This document shows, one piece after another, positions 52,972-62,292 of a stretch of DNA of 64,000 nucleotides (its first letter is position 1; every line of letters begins with the position of its first letter). A program made the position numbers and the translations under genes. Source of the stretch: Phosphoribacter sp037045045 (GTDB lineage: Bacteria > Actinomycetota > Actinomycetes > Actinomycetales > Dermatophilaceae). The stretch spans positions 372,001 through 436,000 of the forward strand of contig JBAOHL010000002.1 in NCBI GenBank assembly GCA_037045045.1, read 5' to 3'. The notes under the pieces are model-generated. The model was not told where the DNA came from. It made no database searches and was given only the letters and a program-made list of their open reading frames with translations.

Positions 52972-53790
52972 TCAGACGCCGGCCATCTGGCCGAGAGCCA
53001 ACAGGCAGACGCCCGGCACGAGCACCGACGCGACGACCAGCGCGGCCTGCCCCCACGGAGCCTCGCGCCCGGTCAGGGCGCCGAGCACGTGGCGCATCGA
53101 GTACGACAGCGAGGCGACGAGCATTCCCAGGCCGATCGCCGTCATCGCCTTGACCCCGTCCGCGAACAGCGCCGCCGTGAGCCATGACCCGAGGGCGCCC
53201 GCGACGAGGACGACGAGCACTGCGGCACCCCGGATCCGCCGATGGCGACCGCTGAGTTCGGCGAGCGCACCCGCGGCGATCCCCGCCATGGCCACGAGCA
53301 GGAATCTCGGGCCAAGCGGCCGGTCGGCGAGCGGCGCCATGGCCAGCCCACTGGCCAGCACCGCGAGAGCGCTGACCGACGCGGCCGCGCCGGCCGTCAC
53401 CCGGCCGCCGCGGTGTGCTTGGGCCAGCTGCTGGACGAGGGCGCCGACGACACCGATGGCCACGGCCAGCGGCATCCACGTCAACCGCGGCGCCTTCGTC
53501 GCCGCCATCGTCACCGTCTGCAGGAGCACGCCGACGAGCAGGACGACGCGGACCTCGGTCGGCGCCGGCGCGTCGAGCAGACGGGGCCAGCCGAGGACGA
53601 GCACGAGCCCCCCCATCCCGAGGATGGCGACCAGCGCGGCATACCCGAGGGCGCTCGCGCCGGCGACGGCCGCCGCGACGAGCACGACGAGGGGCGTGAC
53701 GGCGGTGGGCAGCCGGGTCGCGTCGAGTTCCAGCGCCGTATGCCCTCGCCCGCGGGCCGCGTTGGCGTCGACGTCGGTCACGGTCGCCAT
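52972..53790 (-). CDS. Polytopic membrane protein, unknown
   Basis: 272 residues with about eight hydrophobic helices and short Arg-rich loops (HRGGRV, GRHRRIRG). I do not recognise a named family. It follows the MoaD-like gene by 7 bp on the same strand, so the two are co-transcribed. Confidence 0.78.
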   Translation of the reverse strand: MATVTDVDANAARGRGHTALELDATRLPTAVTPLVVLVAAAVAGASALGYAALVAILGMGGLVLVLGWPRLLDAPAPTEVRVVLLVGVLLQTVTMAATKAPRLTWMPLAVAIGVVGALVQQLAQAHRGGRVTAGAAASVSALAVLASGLAMAPLADRPLGPRFLLVAMAGIAAGALAELSGRHRRIRGAAVLVVLVAGALGSWLTAALFADGVKAMTAIGLGMLVASLSYSMRHVLGALTGREAPWGQAALVVASVLVPGVCLLALGQMAGV

Positions 53791-53797
53791 CGTCGCA

Positions 53798-54088
53798 TCA
53801 TCCTCCGGCGAACGGGGGCAGGACTTCCACGACCGCGCCGTCGACGAGCGCGGTCGCCCGCGGCACGGCGTGTCCGTCGAGCAGGAAGGTCGCCACGGTG
53901 ACCACCTGGGCGAGCCCCGGATGGCGAGCGATGCATTCGGCGAGGACCGCCGCGACGGTGTCTCCGGGGACCTGTTCGGAGCCGGTTCCGGCGGCGGCCC
54001 GGGCGGCGGCCCAGTAGCGCACGGTGACGGTGGGGACGGCCGACGCGGCAGGCTCTGGAGCAGGGGACGGAGCGGGCGGGGGCGGCAT
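53798..54088 (-). CDS. MoaD/ThiS-family sulfur carrier
   Basis: 96 residues. Pro/Ala-rich start, then the ubiquitin-like fold VTVRYWAAARAAAG..E with the di-glycine C-terminus PFAGG needed for thiocarboxylation. Could feed molybdopterin or another sulfur-transfer pathway; the acceptor is not in the window. The ATG lies in a GTATGCCG octamer. Confidence 0.85.
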   Translation of the reverse strand: MPPPPAPSPAPEPAASAVPTVTVRYWAAARAAAGTGSEQVPGDTVAAVLAECIARHPGLAQVVTVATFLLDGHAVPRATALVDGAVVEVLPPFAGG

Positions 54089-54178
54089 ACCGGGGTCCTC
54101 GGTTGGTGGTCGGGAGGTCTCACGACCCGGGCGATCGCCGGAGAGGGCAATCGCTGCGATTATCCTCGTGGGGTGGCC

Positions 54179-54883
54179 ATGCTGCTGCTGCTGACCAACG
54201 CCTTGGGCCCGAGCGCCGAGGTGTTACCTGCGTTGGGCCTGCTCGGGCACCAGGTCCGGGTGCTGCCCGCCGAGCCGGCGGCGTTGGTCAACGCCCCGTC
54301 CGGCGACGTCGTCCTCGTCGACGCGCGCCGCGACCTGGCCCATGCCAAGAGCCTGTGCCGGGTCCTGCGGGCGACCGGGAGCTCGGCCCCGCTGCTCGCG
54401 GTGCTCACCGAGGGTGGCCTTGCGGCACTCAACGCCGAATGGGGTGTCGACGACGTCGTCCTCGACACCGCCGGTCCGGCCGAGGTCGATGCTCGGGTGC
54501 GCCTGGCGATGACGAAGACCGAGGCCGAGGAACTGGCCGAGCCCGGGCCGATCAAGGCCGGCGAGTTGACCATCGACGAGGGCACGTATTCCGCCCGCGT
54601 GCGCCGCCAGTCGCTGGATCTCACGTACAAGGAGTTCGAGCTGCTCAAGTACCTCGCCCAGCACCCGGGGCGGGTCTTCAGCCGGGCCCAGTTGCTCCAG
54701 GAGGTGTGGGGTTACGACTACTTCGGCGGCACCCGCACCGTCGACGTCCACGTGCGGCGGCTACGGGCCAAGCTCGGCCCCGAACACGAGGCGCTCATCG
54801 GTACGGTCCGCAACGTCGGCTACCGCTTCGTCCCCGAACGGCCCCGCGACGGCGTCGACATGCCCGCCCCGGTCGAGGCGTAG
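54179..54883 (+). CDS. GlnR-like OmpR-family regulator
   Basis: 234 residues. Degenerate receiver (one Asp in VVLVDARRDL, no full acidic pocket) and a winged-helix domain with LDLTYKEFELLKYL and GTVRNVGYRFVPE. In actinobacteria GlnR controls nitrogen assimilation without a cognate kinase. The position just before mshD is conserved. An in-frame GTG at 54173 lies 7 bases after a TATCCT -10 box, so the mRNA may be leaderless and start there. Confidence 0.87.
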   Translation: MLLLLTNALGPSAEVLPALGLLGHQVRVLPAEPAALVNAPSGDVVLVDARRDLAHAKSLCRVLRATGSSAPLLAVLTEGGLAALNAEWGVDDVVLDTAGPAEVDARVRLAMTKTEAEELAEPGPIKAGELTIDEGTYSARVRRQSLDLTYKEFELLKYLAQHPGRVFSRAQLLQEVWGYDYFGGTRTVDVHVRRLRAKLGPEHEALIGTVRNVGYRFVPERPRDGVDMPAPVEA

Positions 54884-54955
54884 CCACTCGCAGCGGGTGC
54901 CCCGCGCCCTGCCGAGGCGCCGGAGCCTATACCGGCTGCCCCACCCGATCCCGCC

Positions 54956-55942
54956 GTGACGCGCCGTGCGCTGCCGCGTGATGGAATCGGGATCGTGCCC
55001 GACCTGCTGCGACTCGACGCCCTCAGCGAGGCCCAGCGCGCCGCCGTGCAGGCGCTGGCCGCCAGGACGCGTGCGGGCGATGGGGTCGCGCCGTTGTCCG
55101 AGCAGTTCCTGCTGGACCTGACCCCGGGGTCGGGGGCCGAGCACCTGCTCGGGTATGCCGGTGCCCACCTCGTCGGCTATGCCCAGGTCGGCCGAGATCC
55201 TGGGCACGGTCAGCCCCGGGGCGGCGAACTCGTCGTCGGCCCGGCATACCGCCGCCGTGGGCTCGGCACCGCCCTGGTCGCCGGGATGCCGCCCGGCCTA
55301 CAGCTGTGGGCGCACGGGGACCTTCCTGCGGCCAGGGCCTTCGCCGCCGCACGCGGATTGCGCAGCGTCCGCGAGTTGCACCTCATGAGGCTACCCTTGG
55401 CCAATGCGCCGGCCGAGCCGCTCGCCGTGCCGGCCGGGTTCGAGGTACGCAGCTTCCGGCCCGGCATCGACGAGCCTGCCTGGCTCGCGGTCAACACCGT
55501 GGCCTTCGCAACCCACCCCGAGCAGGGCCGACTCACCCTCGCCGACCTGCACGAGCGGATGGCCCAGCCGTGGTTCGACCCGGCCGGGCTGCTGCTGCTG
55601 GTCCCCCACGAGCCCGTCGACGGGGTGCCCCTGGCGGGATTCCACTGGACGAAGATCGCCGGCCCCGAGGACTCGGCGGCATTCGCTGAACCATCGGCCG
55701 GACGGGTCGGCGAGGTCTACGTCGTGGCCGTCCACCCGGCATACCAGGGACGCGGCCTCGGCCCGTTGGTCACCCGGCTCGGTCTGGCCCATCTGCGCGA
55801 CCGAGGGTGCGCGGAAGCACTGCTCTACGTCGACGGGGACAACGCCGCGGCGCTGGCGACCTACCGCGCCCTCGGGTTCGCGACCCGACATGTCGACCGG
55901 ATGCTGGCCCTCCCGCTGACGTCGCCGAAAGTGGGACGATGA
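54956..55942 (+). CDS. mshD: Mycothiol synthase, GNAT acetyltransferase
   Basis: 328 residues with two GNAT domains; it acetylates Cys-GlcN-Ins in the last step of mycothiol synthesis. The N-terminal domain has VVGPAYRRRGLGTAL; the C-terminal, catalytic one has VYVVAVHPAYQGRGLGPLV for acetyl-CoA binding and LYVDGDNAAALATYRALGF. A GTG at 54995 would give 315 residues and is an equally good start. Second mycothiol biosynthesis gene in the window after mshA. Confidence 0.93.
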   Translation: MTRRALPRDGIGIVPDLLRLDALSEAQRAAVQALAARTRAGDGVAPLSEQFLLDLTPGSGAEHLLGYAGAHLVGYAQVGRDPGHGQPRGGELVVGPAYRRRGLGTALVAGMPPGLQLWAHGDLPAARAFAAARGLRSVRELHLMRLPLANAPAEPLAVPAGFEVRSFRPGIDEPAWLAVNTVAFATHPEQGRLTLADLHERMAQPWFDPAGLLLLVPHEPVDGVPLAGFHWTKIAGPEDSAAFAEPSAGRVGEVYVVAVHPAYQGRGLGPLVTRLGLAHLRDRGCAEALLYVDGDNAAALATYRALGFATRHVDRMLALPLTSPKVGR

Positions 55943-55946
55943 CCCT

Positions 55947-58241
55947 ATGAGTACGAGCATCGACGCCGGGTTCGAGCCAGGGTTGGACGGCGGCGACGCG
56001 AACCTGCTCGGCACGACTGCGGTCCCGCCGCCGTCGCCCCCGACCGTCCCTACGCCGATCGCCCTGGCCCGGGTGGACGAGCGCCGCGGCCCGGCCCGGG
56101 GGGCCGACGGGCGCTTCGTGGCGGATGGCGAGACCGCCGACCTACCTGAGAACCGCTTCCTCGAACGCGAGATCTCCTGGCTTCAGTTCAACGAGCGGGT
56201 CGTCCAGTTGGCCATGGACGACGATCTGCCCCTCCTGGAGCGGGCCAAGTTCCTCGCGATCTTCTCCAACAACCTCGACGAGTTCTTCATGGTCCGGGTC
56301 GCCGGGCTCAAGCGGCGCATCGCCACCGGGCTCGCCGTCCGCTCGGCCGCCGGGATGGAGCCTCGCGAGCTGCTCGACCGGCTCCTGCACATGGCCGCCG
56401 ATCTCATGCGACTGCAGGCATGGGTGTTCTGGGACCAGGTCAGGCCGGCACTGGCCGAGCAGGGCATCGCCATCGTCAGGTGGGAGGAGCTCAGCGAGGA
56501 GGAGCAGGGACCCCTCCACGGGCTGTTCCGCGAGCAGATCTTCCCGGTCTTGACCCCCCTCGCGGTCGATCCGGCACACCCGTTCCCGTACATCTCGGGT
56601 TTGTCGCTCAACCTCGCGGTGGTCCTCGTCAACCCCAGCACGGGAACCGAGCACTTCGCCCGGGTCAAGGTCCCACCGCTGCTGCCGCGATTCCTGCGCG
56701 TCGAGCACGCCGAGCCGGGCGACGACGGGCCGGCGACCGAGCGGTTCGTGCCGCTGGAGGACCTCATCGCCGCCCACTTGGACCAGTTGTTCACCGGCAT
56801 GGACGTGCGCGAGCACTACAGCTTCCGGGTCACCCGCAACGAGGACCTCGAGGTCGAGGAGGACGACGCCGAGAACCTGCTCACCGCCCTGGAGAAGGAA
56901 CTCACCCGGCGCCGGTTCGGCCCGCCGGTGCGCCTCGAAGTCGAGGACGGGATCGACGAGCACGTCCTGGAACTGCTCGTCCGCGAACTCGGAGTCACCC
57001 AACAGGAGGTGTTCCGGCTGCCGCGCCCCCTGGACCTGCGCGGACTGTTCCTCATCTCCGACCTGGACCGCTCCGAACTCAAGGACGCGCCCTTCGTCCC
57101 GCAGACCCAGCCGGATCTCGCCCCGACAGAGCGCTCCTCGCAGGGTGACATCTTCGCGGCGGTCCGCCGCAAGGACGTCCTGCTGCACCACCCGTACGAC
57201 TCGTTCTCCACCTCGGTGCAGGCGTTCATCGAGCAGGCCGCCGCCGACCCTCGGGTGCTCGCCATCAAGCAGACCCTGTACCGGACCTCGGGTGACTCCC
57301 CGATCATCGACGCCCTCATCGACGCCGCCGAGGCCGGCAAGCAGGTCCTCGCGGTCGTGGAGATCAAGGCCCGCTTCGACGAGGTCAACAACATCAGTTG
57401 GGCGCGCAAGCTTGAGCAGGCCGGCGTCCACGTCGTCTACGGCATCGTCGGGCTGAAGACCCATGCCAAGCTGTGCCTCGTCGTGCGGCACGAGTCCGAG
57501 GGCCTGGTGCGCTACTGCCACATCGGCACCGGCAACTACAACCCCAAGACCGCCCGGATGTACGAAGACCTCGGCGTGCTCACCTGCGACCCGCAAGTCG
57601 GCGAGGACCTCTCCCGATTGTTCAACCAGCTCTCCGGCATCGCCCCGCGCACGAGGTTCAAGCGACTGCTCGTCGCCCCGCGCACCGTCCGCAGCGGTCT
57701 GATCGACCAGATCGACGCGGAGATCGAACGCCAGCGCTCCCACGGCGACGGCCGGATCCGGCTCAAGATGAACTCCATCGTCGACGAGAAGCTCATCGAC
57801 GCGCTGTATCGGGCCTCGCGGGCCGGCGTCCCCGTCGACATCTGGGTGCGCGGCATCTGCGCCCTGCGGCCCGGCGTGCCCGGTCTCTCCGAGTCGATCA
57901 GGGTGCGCTCGACCCTGGGCCGGTTCCTCGAACACTCGCGGATCTACTGGTTCGGCGGCGGGGGGCAGCCTCGGGTGTACATCGGCAGCGCCGACATGAT
58001 GCACCGCAACCTCGACCGGCGTGTCGAAGCGCTGCTGCTCGTGCGCGACCCGGCGCACGTCGCCGAACTCACCCGACTGCTGGATCTCGGCACCTCGATG
58101 CGCACCTCGCGGTGGTGCCTCGACGCCGACGGGAGGTGGACCCGGGTGCACCGGGACGCCGAGGGCGCGCCGCTCGTCGACGCCCAGAACGCCATGCGCG
58201 AGTACCACGCGAAGCGCCGGGCGCGGGTGCGTCGCCGATAG
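55947..58241 (+). CDS. ppk1: Polyphosphate kinase 1
   Basis: 764 residues. N-terminal extension (about 65 residues, Pro-rich), then the PPK1 core ENRFLEREISWLQFNERV and FFMVRVAGLKRR, tunnel domain IKQTLYRTSGDSPI, the autophosphorylated His in LKTHAKLCLVVR and the second His in IGSADMMHRNLDRRVE. Makes polyphosphate from ATP. It starts 4 bp after mshD and is followed 8 bp later by the Nudix fusion. Relevant if the host is a polyphosphate accumulator. Confidence 0.97.
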   Translation: MSTSIDAGFEPGLDGGDANLLGTTAVPPPSPPTVPTPIALARVDERRGPARGADGRFVADGETADLPENRFLEREISWLQFNERVVQLAMDDDLPLLERAKFLAIFSNNLDEFFMVRVAGLKRRIATGLAVRSAAGMEPRELLDRLLHMAADLMRLQAWVFWDQVRPALAEQGIAIVRWEELSEEEQGPLHGLFREQIFPVLTPLAVDPAHPFPYISGLSLNLAVVLVNPSTGTEHFARVKVPPLLPRFLRVEHAEPGDDGPATERFVPLEDLIAAHLDQLFTGMDVREHYSFRVTRNEDLEVEEDDAENLLTALEKELTRRRFGPPVRLEVEDGIDEHVLELLVRELGVTQQEVFRLPRPLDLRGLFLISDLDRSELKDAPFVPQTQPDLAPTERSSQGDIFAAVRRKDVLLHHPYDSFSTSVQAFIEQAAADPRVLAIKQTLYRTSGDSPIIDALIDAAEAGKQVLAVVEIKARFDEVNNISWARKLEQAGVHVVYGIVGLKTHAKLCLVVRHESEGLVRYCHIGTGNYNPKTARMYEDLGVLTCDPQVGEDLSRLFNQLSGIAPRTRFKRLLVAPRTVRSGLIDQIDAEIERQRSHGDGRIRLKMNSIVDEKLIDALYRASRAGVPVDIWVRGICALRPGVPGLSESIRVRSTLGRFLEHSRIYWFGGGGQPRVYIGSADMMHRNLDRRVEALLLVRDPAHVAELTRLLDLGTSMRTSRWCLDADGRWTRVHRDAEGAPLVDAQNAMREYHAKRRARVRRR

Positions 58242-58249
58242 CCCCTCCG

Positions 58250-59485
58250 ATGACCATTCCCGCCGCTGGCACCGTGCCGTGGCGTCGTCGCGACGGCGCC
58301 CTGGAGGTCGCGCTCGTCCACCGACCCAAGTACGACGACTGGTCGTGGAGCAAGGGCAAGCTCGACCCGGCCGAGGAGTTCCCGGTGGCGGCGGTCCGCG
58401 AGACGTTCGAGGAGACCGGGCTGCGCGTGCGCCTCGGAGCGCCGCTCCCCGAGACGGCATACCGGGTCCTCGACCGCGACGGGGCGCCGGCGACCAAGCA
58501 GGTGCGATATTGGGCCGCCGCGGTGACCGGCGGTGCCGGCCGCTTGGTCAACGAGATCGACGAGGTGGCCTGGCTGGATGTCGGGCGGGCGCACGACCGG
58601 CTCGACTACGCCCACGACCGCGACCAGTTGCGCGCCTTGCTCCGCGCCGACCAGACCGGCCACCTCGACACTTGGCCGCTGGCGATCGTCCGGCACGCCA
58701 GGGCGATCGGCCGGAGTAGCTGGAAGCGTGCCGACCACAAGCGCCCGTTGGACCAAGCCGGTCTGGCCCGAGCCGAGGTCGTCGCCGGCATCCTCCACGC
58801 CTACGGCATCCTCGAGATCCTCACGTCGCCGTCGCGCCGATGCCTGCAGACGGTCGCCCCGTATGCCGCGGCCGCGGGCATCGACGCGCAAACCAGGCGC
58901 GCGCTCTCCGAGGAGGGGTTCGCCCGCAAGGGCAAGCGTCCCGTCGAACGGGCCATCCGCACCCTCGTGGAGTTCGGGTCGCCGGTGGCGGTGTGCAGCC
59001 ATGGTCCGGTGTTGCCGACCATCCTCGGGGTCTTGGGCGAGTATGCCGCGCGCCGACCGGACCGGGTCCGAGCCAACGGGTCGGACCCCGCGGGCGGACC
59101 CGACCAGTTCGGCGGACCCCAGATGCCCGGCGGACCCCAGCAGTCCGGGGAGCCAGAGCAGTCCGGGGGGCCAGAGCAGTCCGGGGGGTCTGTCCAGGTC
59201 GGCCGGTCGGGTGGGTCCGAGGGCAGGACCGCTGCAGGGGACTCCCCCCGGGGGGCCGAATCGGAGGGACCGGGCCAGTCGCCGCCGCCGGACGTCTCGG
59301 CCCCCTCCGACGGGGTCGATGACTGCTCTGCCTGTGGGGGCGCGGACTGCGGGGCCCACCGGGCGACCGAGACGCTCACCGAGGCCGCCACCCGGTCGAT
59401 GGACAAGGGCGAGGTGCTCGTTGCCCACCTGTCCGGCGTGGGGAAACGGGCCGTCGTCGTCGCAGTGGAGCGACACCGGCTCTGA
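58250..59485 (+). CDS. MutT1-like Nudix hydrolase fused to histidine phosphatase
   Basis: 411 residues. Nudix domain (residues 1-140) with the full box from GKLDPAEEF to RETFEETG. Histidine-phosphatase domain from VRHARA with RADHKRPLDQAG and the second His in VCSHGPVLP. This is the MutT1 layout, which clears 8-oxo-dGTP or diadenosine polyphosphates. Between SHGPVLP and the last strand (MDKGEVLVAHLSG) lies an extra segment of roughly 100 residues, Gly/Pro/Gln/Ser repeats followed by a cysteine cluster CSACGGADCGAH, not expected in the family. Confidence 0.9.
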   Translation: MTIPAAGTVPWRRRDGALEVALVHRPKYDDWSWSKGKLDPAEEFPVAAVRETFEETGLRVRLGAPLPETAYRVLDRDGAPATKQVRYWAAAVTGGAGRLVNEIDEVAWLDVGRAHDRLDYAHDRDQLRALLRADQTGHLDTWPLAIVRHARAIGRSSWKRADHKRPLDQAGLARAEVVAGILHAYGILEILTSPSRRCLQTVAPYAAAAGIDAQTRRALSEEGFARKGKRPVERAIRTLVEFGSPVAVCSHGPVLPTILGVLGEYAARRPDRVRANGSDPAGGPDQFGGPQMPGGPQQSGEPEQSGGPEQSGGSVQVGRSGGSEGRTAAGDSPRGAESEGPGQSPPPDVSAPSDGVDDCSACGGADCGAHRATETLTEAATRSMDKGEVLVAHLSGVGKRAVVVAVERHRL

Positions 59486-59572
59486 CGTGGTGCGAGCTCA
59501 CCGCGGACGGTTCGCCCCGGTGGGTTGTCCGTGAGGTGTCCTTCGGTGGGCCGATCGGCGGGGCCGAACGAG

Positions 59573-59725
59573 TCAATCCAGCCCGAGGGCGTGGTCGATC
59601 TCCTCGACGGTCATATGCTCGCCCGGGTGGTTTGAGGCAGCGACGACGAGATCGGCGACGAGGTCGATCTCCTCCAATAGGGCCACATCCCGAAGGGTCG
59701 GGTCGGGATCGGCGTCGGCGTGCAT
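59573..59725 (-). CDS. Small conserved-type acidic protein, unknown
   Basis: 50 residues, acidic and helical: PTLRDVALLEEIDLVADLVVAA and MTVEEIDHALGLD. The pattern suggests a short helical adaptor; similar small proteins are common in this group by my recollection, but no function is known. An upstream ATG at 59794 would add a basic, unlikely segment. Confidence 0.6.
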   Translation of the reverse strand: MHADADPDPTLRDVALLEEIDLVADLVVAASNHPGEHMTVEEIDHALGLD

Positions 59726-60064
59726 GGCCTCAATGTAAGGCCTTGCGGCGGGTCTCCGGGGGCGAACGGCGCGCCTTGTGCGCACGGCTGCCACGCCCCA
59801 GTGTGGGAACGGAGACCACCGGGGTCCTCGTGCGCTGCCGTCGCGTCGGGCCGGGCGCGCCTCACGGCGCGTGGCCGCTCGTAGCGGCTATCAGTGGAGC
59901 CCGGGGGTGCCGCGGCCCGACGCAACCGGAACAGCCTACCCGGGATCCGCCGCGACTGCCGCTCGCCTGCCGGATCGATCCCTCTCGGCAGGCGGCTCCA
60001 CCCGGGTTCCGTCCTGTCCGTCAAGCGTCGAGCACCGGACCCTCGAGCGTCGGGCTCGAGCGCG

Positions 60065-60269
60065 CACCCACGAGCTGCCCGTGCTCGTCGAGCGGGCCGA
60101 GCGGGCACCCACGAGCTGCCCGTGCTCGTCGAGCGGGCCGAGCGGCCACCCACGAGCTGCCCGTGCTCGTCGAGCGGGCCGAGCGGGCACCCACGAGCTG
60201 CCCGTGCTCGTCGAGCGGGCCGAGCGGCCACCCACGAGCTGCCCGTGCTCGTCGAGCGGGCCGAGCGGG
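60065..60269. repeat. 5 x 41-bp tandem repeat (VNTR-like)
   Basis: Five head-to-tail copies of a 41-bp unit beginning CACCCACGAGCTGCCCGTGC and ending in GAGCGGG or GAGCGGC. The period is not a multiple of three, so it cannot be a simple protein repeat. It lies 10 bp beyond the 3' end of the gene at 60280-60885. No gene was found between 59726 and 60064. Confidence 0.9.
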
Positions 60270-60279
60270 CCTTCGGCGA

Positions 60280-60885
60280 TCAGGCCAGCCCACCGTCCCG
60301 CCACAACCGGGCCGCGGCCTCCAGGTCGGTGGCGGTGTCCTGCAACGCCGCGGCGCGCAGCACCGACGGCTCGCCGTCCGCGACGTCGGCGCGTCCGGCC
60401 GACACGACTCGGCAAAAGGAGGCGGCCCGCTCCAGCGCCACCGCGAGATCGCCGTCGAACACCCCGCGCAGTACCGCGTCGACGAGCGCGATGAGCTGAT
60501 CGGGACCGGGCGGTTCGGCCGCGCCGGCCACCGCGTGTTGGACGCCGGCGAACCGGACGCCCGCGGCATACTCGCGACTGGCCTGAGCCGGGTCGCGGTG
60601 CACCCACTCGCGCAGGACGTACAGCCGCCACAGCGCGCCCGGCAGCGACCGGGCCGGGCGGGCCGACCACAGCTGCGCGACCGTCCCGATGCCGAGGTCG
60701 TCGACGAGCCCGACGAGCCGGTCGGTGAGTTGCGGGTCGTGCCCGGCGCGGCCGGAGCGGACGAGCACGGCTGCGGTCTCGTGGGCGGCCTCGATCTGGC
60801 GGACCGGGTCGACGAGACCGCCGTTGGCCTCGAGGTCTTCGGGGCCGAAGAAGAGCGGCCGGCGGGGTCGGATCGGGTCGTTCAC
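60280..60885 (-). CDS. Conserved-looking hypothetical protein
   Basis: 201 residues, mostly helical, soluble: RPRRPLFFGPEDLEANGGLVDPV at the start, then LWRLYVLREWVHRDPAQASREY. I do not recognise the family. GAGGGGG precedes the GTG at 60885. It ends in DGGLA just before the 41-bp repeat block, which may have replaced its terminator. Confidence 0.72.
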   Translation of the reverse strand: MNDPIRPRRPLFFGPEDLEANGGLVDPVRQIEAAHETAAVLVRSGRAGHDPQLTDRLVGLVDDLGIGTVAQLWSARPARSLPGALWRLYVLREWVHRDPAQASREYAAGVRFAGVQHAVAGAAEPPGPDQLIALVDAVLRGVFDGDLAVALERAASFCRVVSAGRADVADGEPSVLRAAALQDTATDLEAAARLWRDGGLA

Positions 60886-61017
60886 GATGCCCCCTCTCGA
60901 TCCTCGGGTTCCGTGGCGCTGTTGTGCAGTGGGCAGCCGGGCAGGCTGGTGGATGTCCTGGGCACGATACCCGCGGTCGGTCAGATTCGAGCAGGCGCCG
61001 GGTCCGGTGCGCCCCCG

Positions 61018-61098
61018 TGGTCGAGCAGGTGGGGAATCTGCCGGTGGTCGAGCAGGTGGGGAATCTGCCGGTGGTCGAGCAGAGCGGCGATCTGCCGG
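61018..61098. repeat. 3 x 27-bp direct repeats
   Basis: Units starting TGGTCGAGCAGGTGGGGAAT at 61018 and 61045 are identical; the third at 61072 differs at a few bases. They lie in the 413-bp stretch between the hypothetical gene and tRNA-Lys, which contains no convincing gene. A CTGCCAC/GTGGCAG dyad follows at about 61156. Confidence 0.75.
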
Positions 61099-61298
61099 TG
61101 GTTTGCCAGTTGGGTGGTATCGGGGCAGGTCCGACCTGCCACGACGACACGCATCTGCCACGACGCCGTGGCAGGCTCAGCGGCATACGGCCGACCGGGC
61201 CGGCCGACCCGAAGCCCGGGGCTCTCCAGAATCGGTATGCCGTTGGGGGCGCCCGGCGAGCGCGCTAGCCTCTTCTGCGACCCGACACCCCTCGGCTC

Positions 61299-61370
61299 GG
61301 GCCTCTAGCTCAATGGCAGAGCTGCGGACTTTTAATCCGTAGGTTGTGGGTTCGAGTCCCACGGGGCCCA
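61299..61370 (+). tRNA. tRNA-Lys (anticodon TTT), CCA not encoded
   Basis: 72 nt. Acceptor GGGCCTC pairs with GGGGCCC (one T-G wobble); anticodon loop CTTTTAA between CGGA and TCCG gives TTT; T arm GTGGG-TTCGAGT-CCCAC; discriminator A at 61370 followed by CGC, so CCA is added later. Confidence 0.94.
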
Positions 61371-61638
61371 CGCATCTCTTGGGAAACTTCGGCTGTGGCT
61401 TGACATTGGGCTTCGGGATCGAGGTGTCCACCGCGTTCGCCGGGCCGTCAGGATGCCGGTGCAGGGGCCGACCCTTACCGGCATGTCCCCGGGCTACCGG
61501 CATGTCCCCGGGGGCGTTGTCGACGTCACACAGGCTGCCACGTGGCATATCGACCGATCGTGGAATAGGGTTTCAAACCCATGAGATCGTAGGAGGAACG
61601 TCAGATTCGTAGGGGGGACCGTCACATGGGAGACGCAC

Positions 61639-62277
61639 ATGCCTCACGACGCCACCGACGAACGATCCGCGGAGCCTGACCTCAAGACCGACAGCCGGCG
61701 CACCTACGCCATCGTGGGGGTGCTTGGCCTGCTCGCGTTCGCGCTCGTCGCCGCGGGATGGCAGATCGCCACCGCCGGAGTTCCCTCCCTGCGGCCCGGG
61801 TCGGCCAGTGCCGCCGCAAAGGCAGACCCGACCGCCGATGCGACGCACTCGACCCGGCCTTCGGAGACGTTCGTCGTCCCCCAACCGAGCTACGCCACCC
61901 CCACCTTGGACTCCCCTCTAGGCCCGGCGGTCCCCATGGTCGAACAGGCCCCGGCCGCGCCCGCACCGGCGGCCGCCCCTGCCCCAGCCCCAGCGGCGCC
62001 CGCTGCCCCGGCGACGAAGGCGCCGCCCGCTCCGCCCCCCGCGGTCAAGGTGAGCAACGTCAAGCTCGCCTGCTCTGGGTCACGCGCCCGGATCACGGCA
62101 ACCTTGTCCTTCACCTCCAGCGCGCCCGTGCCGGTGTCCCTCACGGCGGGCGAACGCACCGAAGGCACGACGGCCGGGGGCGACGTCGCATTGAGCGTCG
62201 ATGGCCGTCGCACCCAGACCGCGACGTGCAGCGCCGTTGTCAACGGCGTCGCCGTCGGGCCCGTCCGAGCCGACTGA
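61639..62277 (+). CDS. Single-pass exported protein with Ala/Pro linker
   Basis: 212 residues. Charged N-terminus, one membrane helix (TYAIVGVLGLLAFALVAAGW, about residues 23-42) acting as signal anchor, a long Ala/Pro linker (about 95-135) and a small beta domain with two cysteines (KLACSGS and TATCSAV) that could form a disulfide. Likely surface-exposed; function unknown. Confidence 0.75.
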   Translation: MPHDATDERSAEPDLKTDSRRTYAIVGVLGLLAFALVAAGWQIATAGVPSLRPGSASAAAKADPTADATHSTRPSETFVVPQPSYATPTLDSPLGPAVPMVEQAPAAPAPAAAPAPAPAAPAAPATKAPPAPPPAVKVSNVKLACSGSRARITATLSFTSSAPVPVSLTAGERTEGTTAGGDVALSVDGRRTQTATCSAVVNGVAVGPVRAD

Positions 62278-62292
62278 GGCGGACCGCTCGAC

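Noticed and set aside
60065..60269. CRISPR array
   Set aside because: The 41-bp units are contiguous with no unique spacers, and no cas genes are present.
60924..61268. A plus-strand protein with VVEQVGNLP repeats
   Set aside because: No ribosome-binding site, unlikely composition on both sides of the repeats and no support from neighbours; noted only as DNA repeats.
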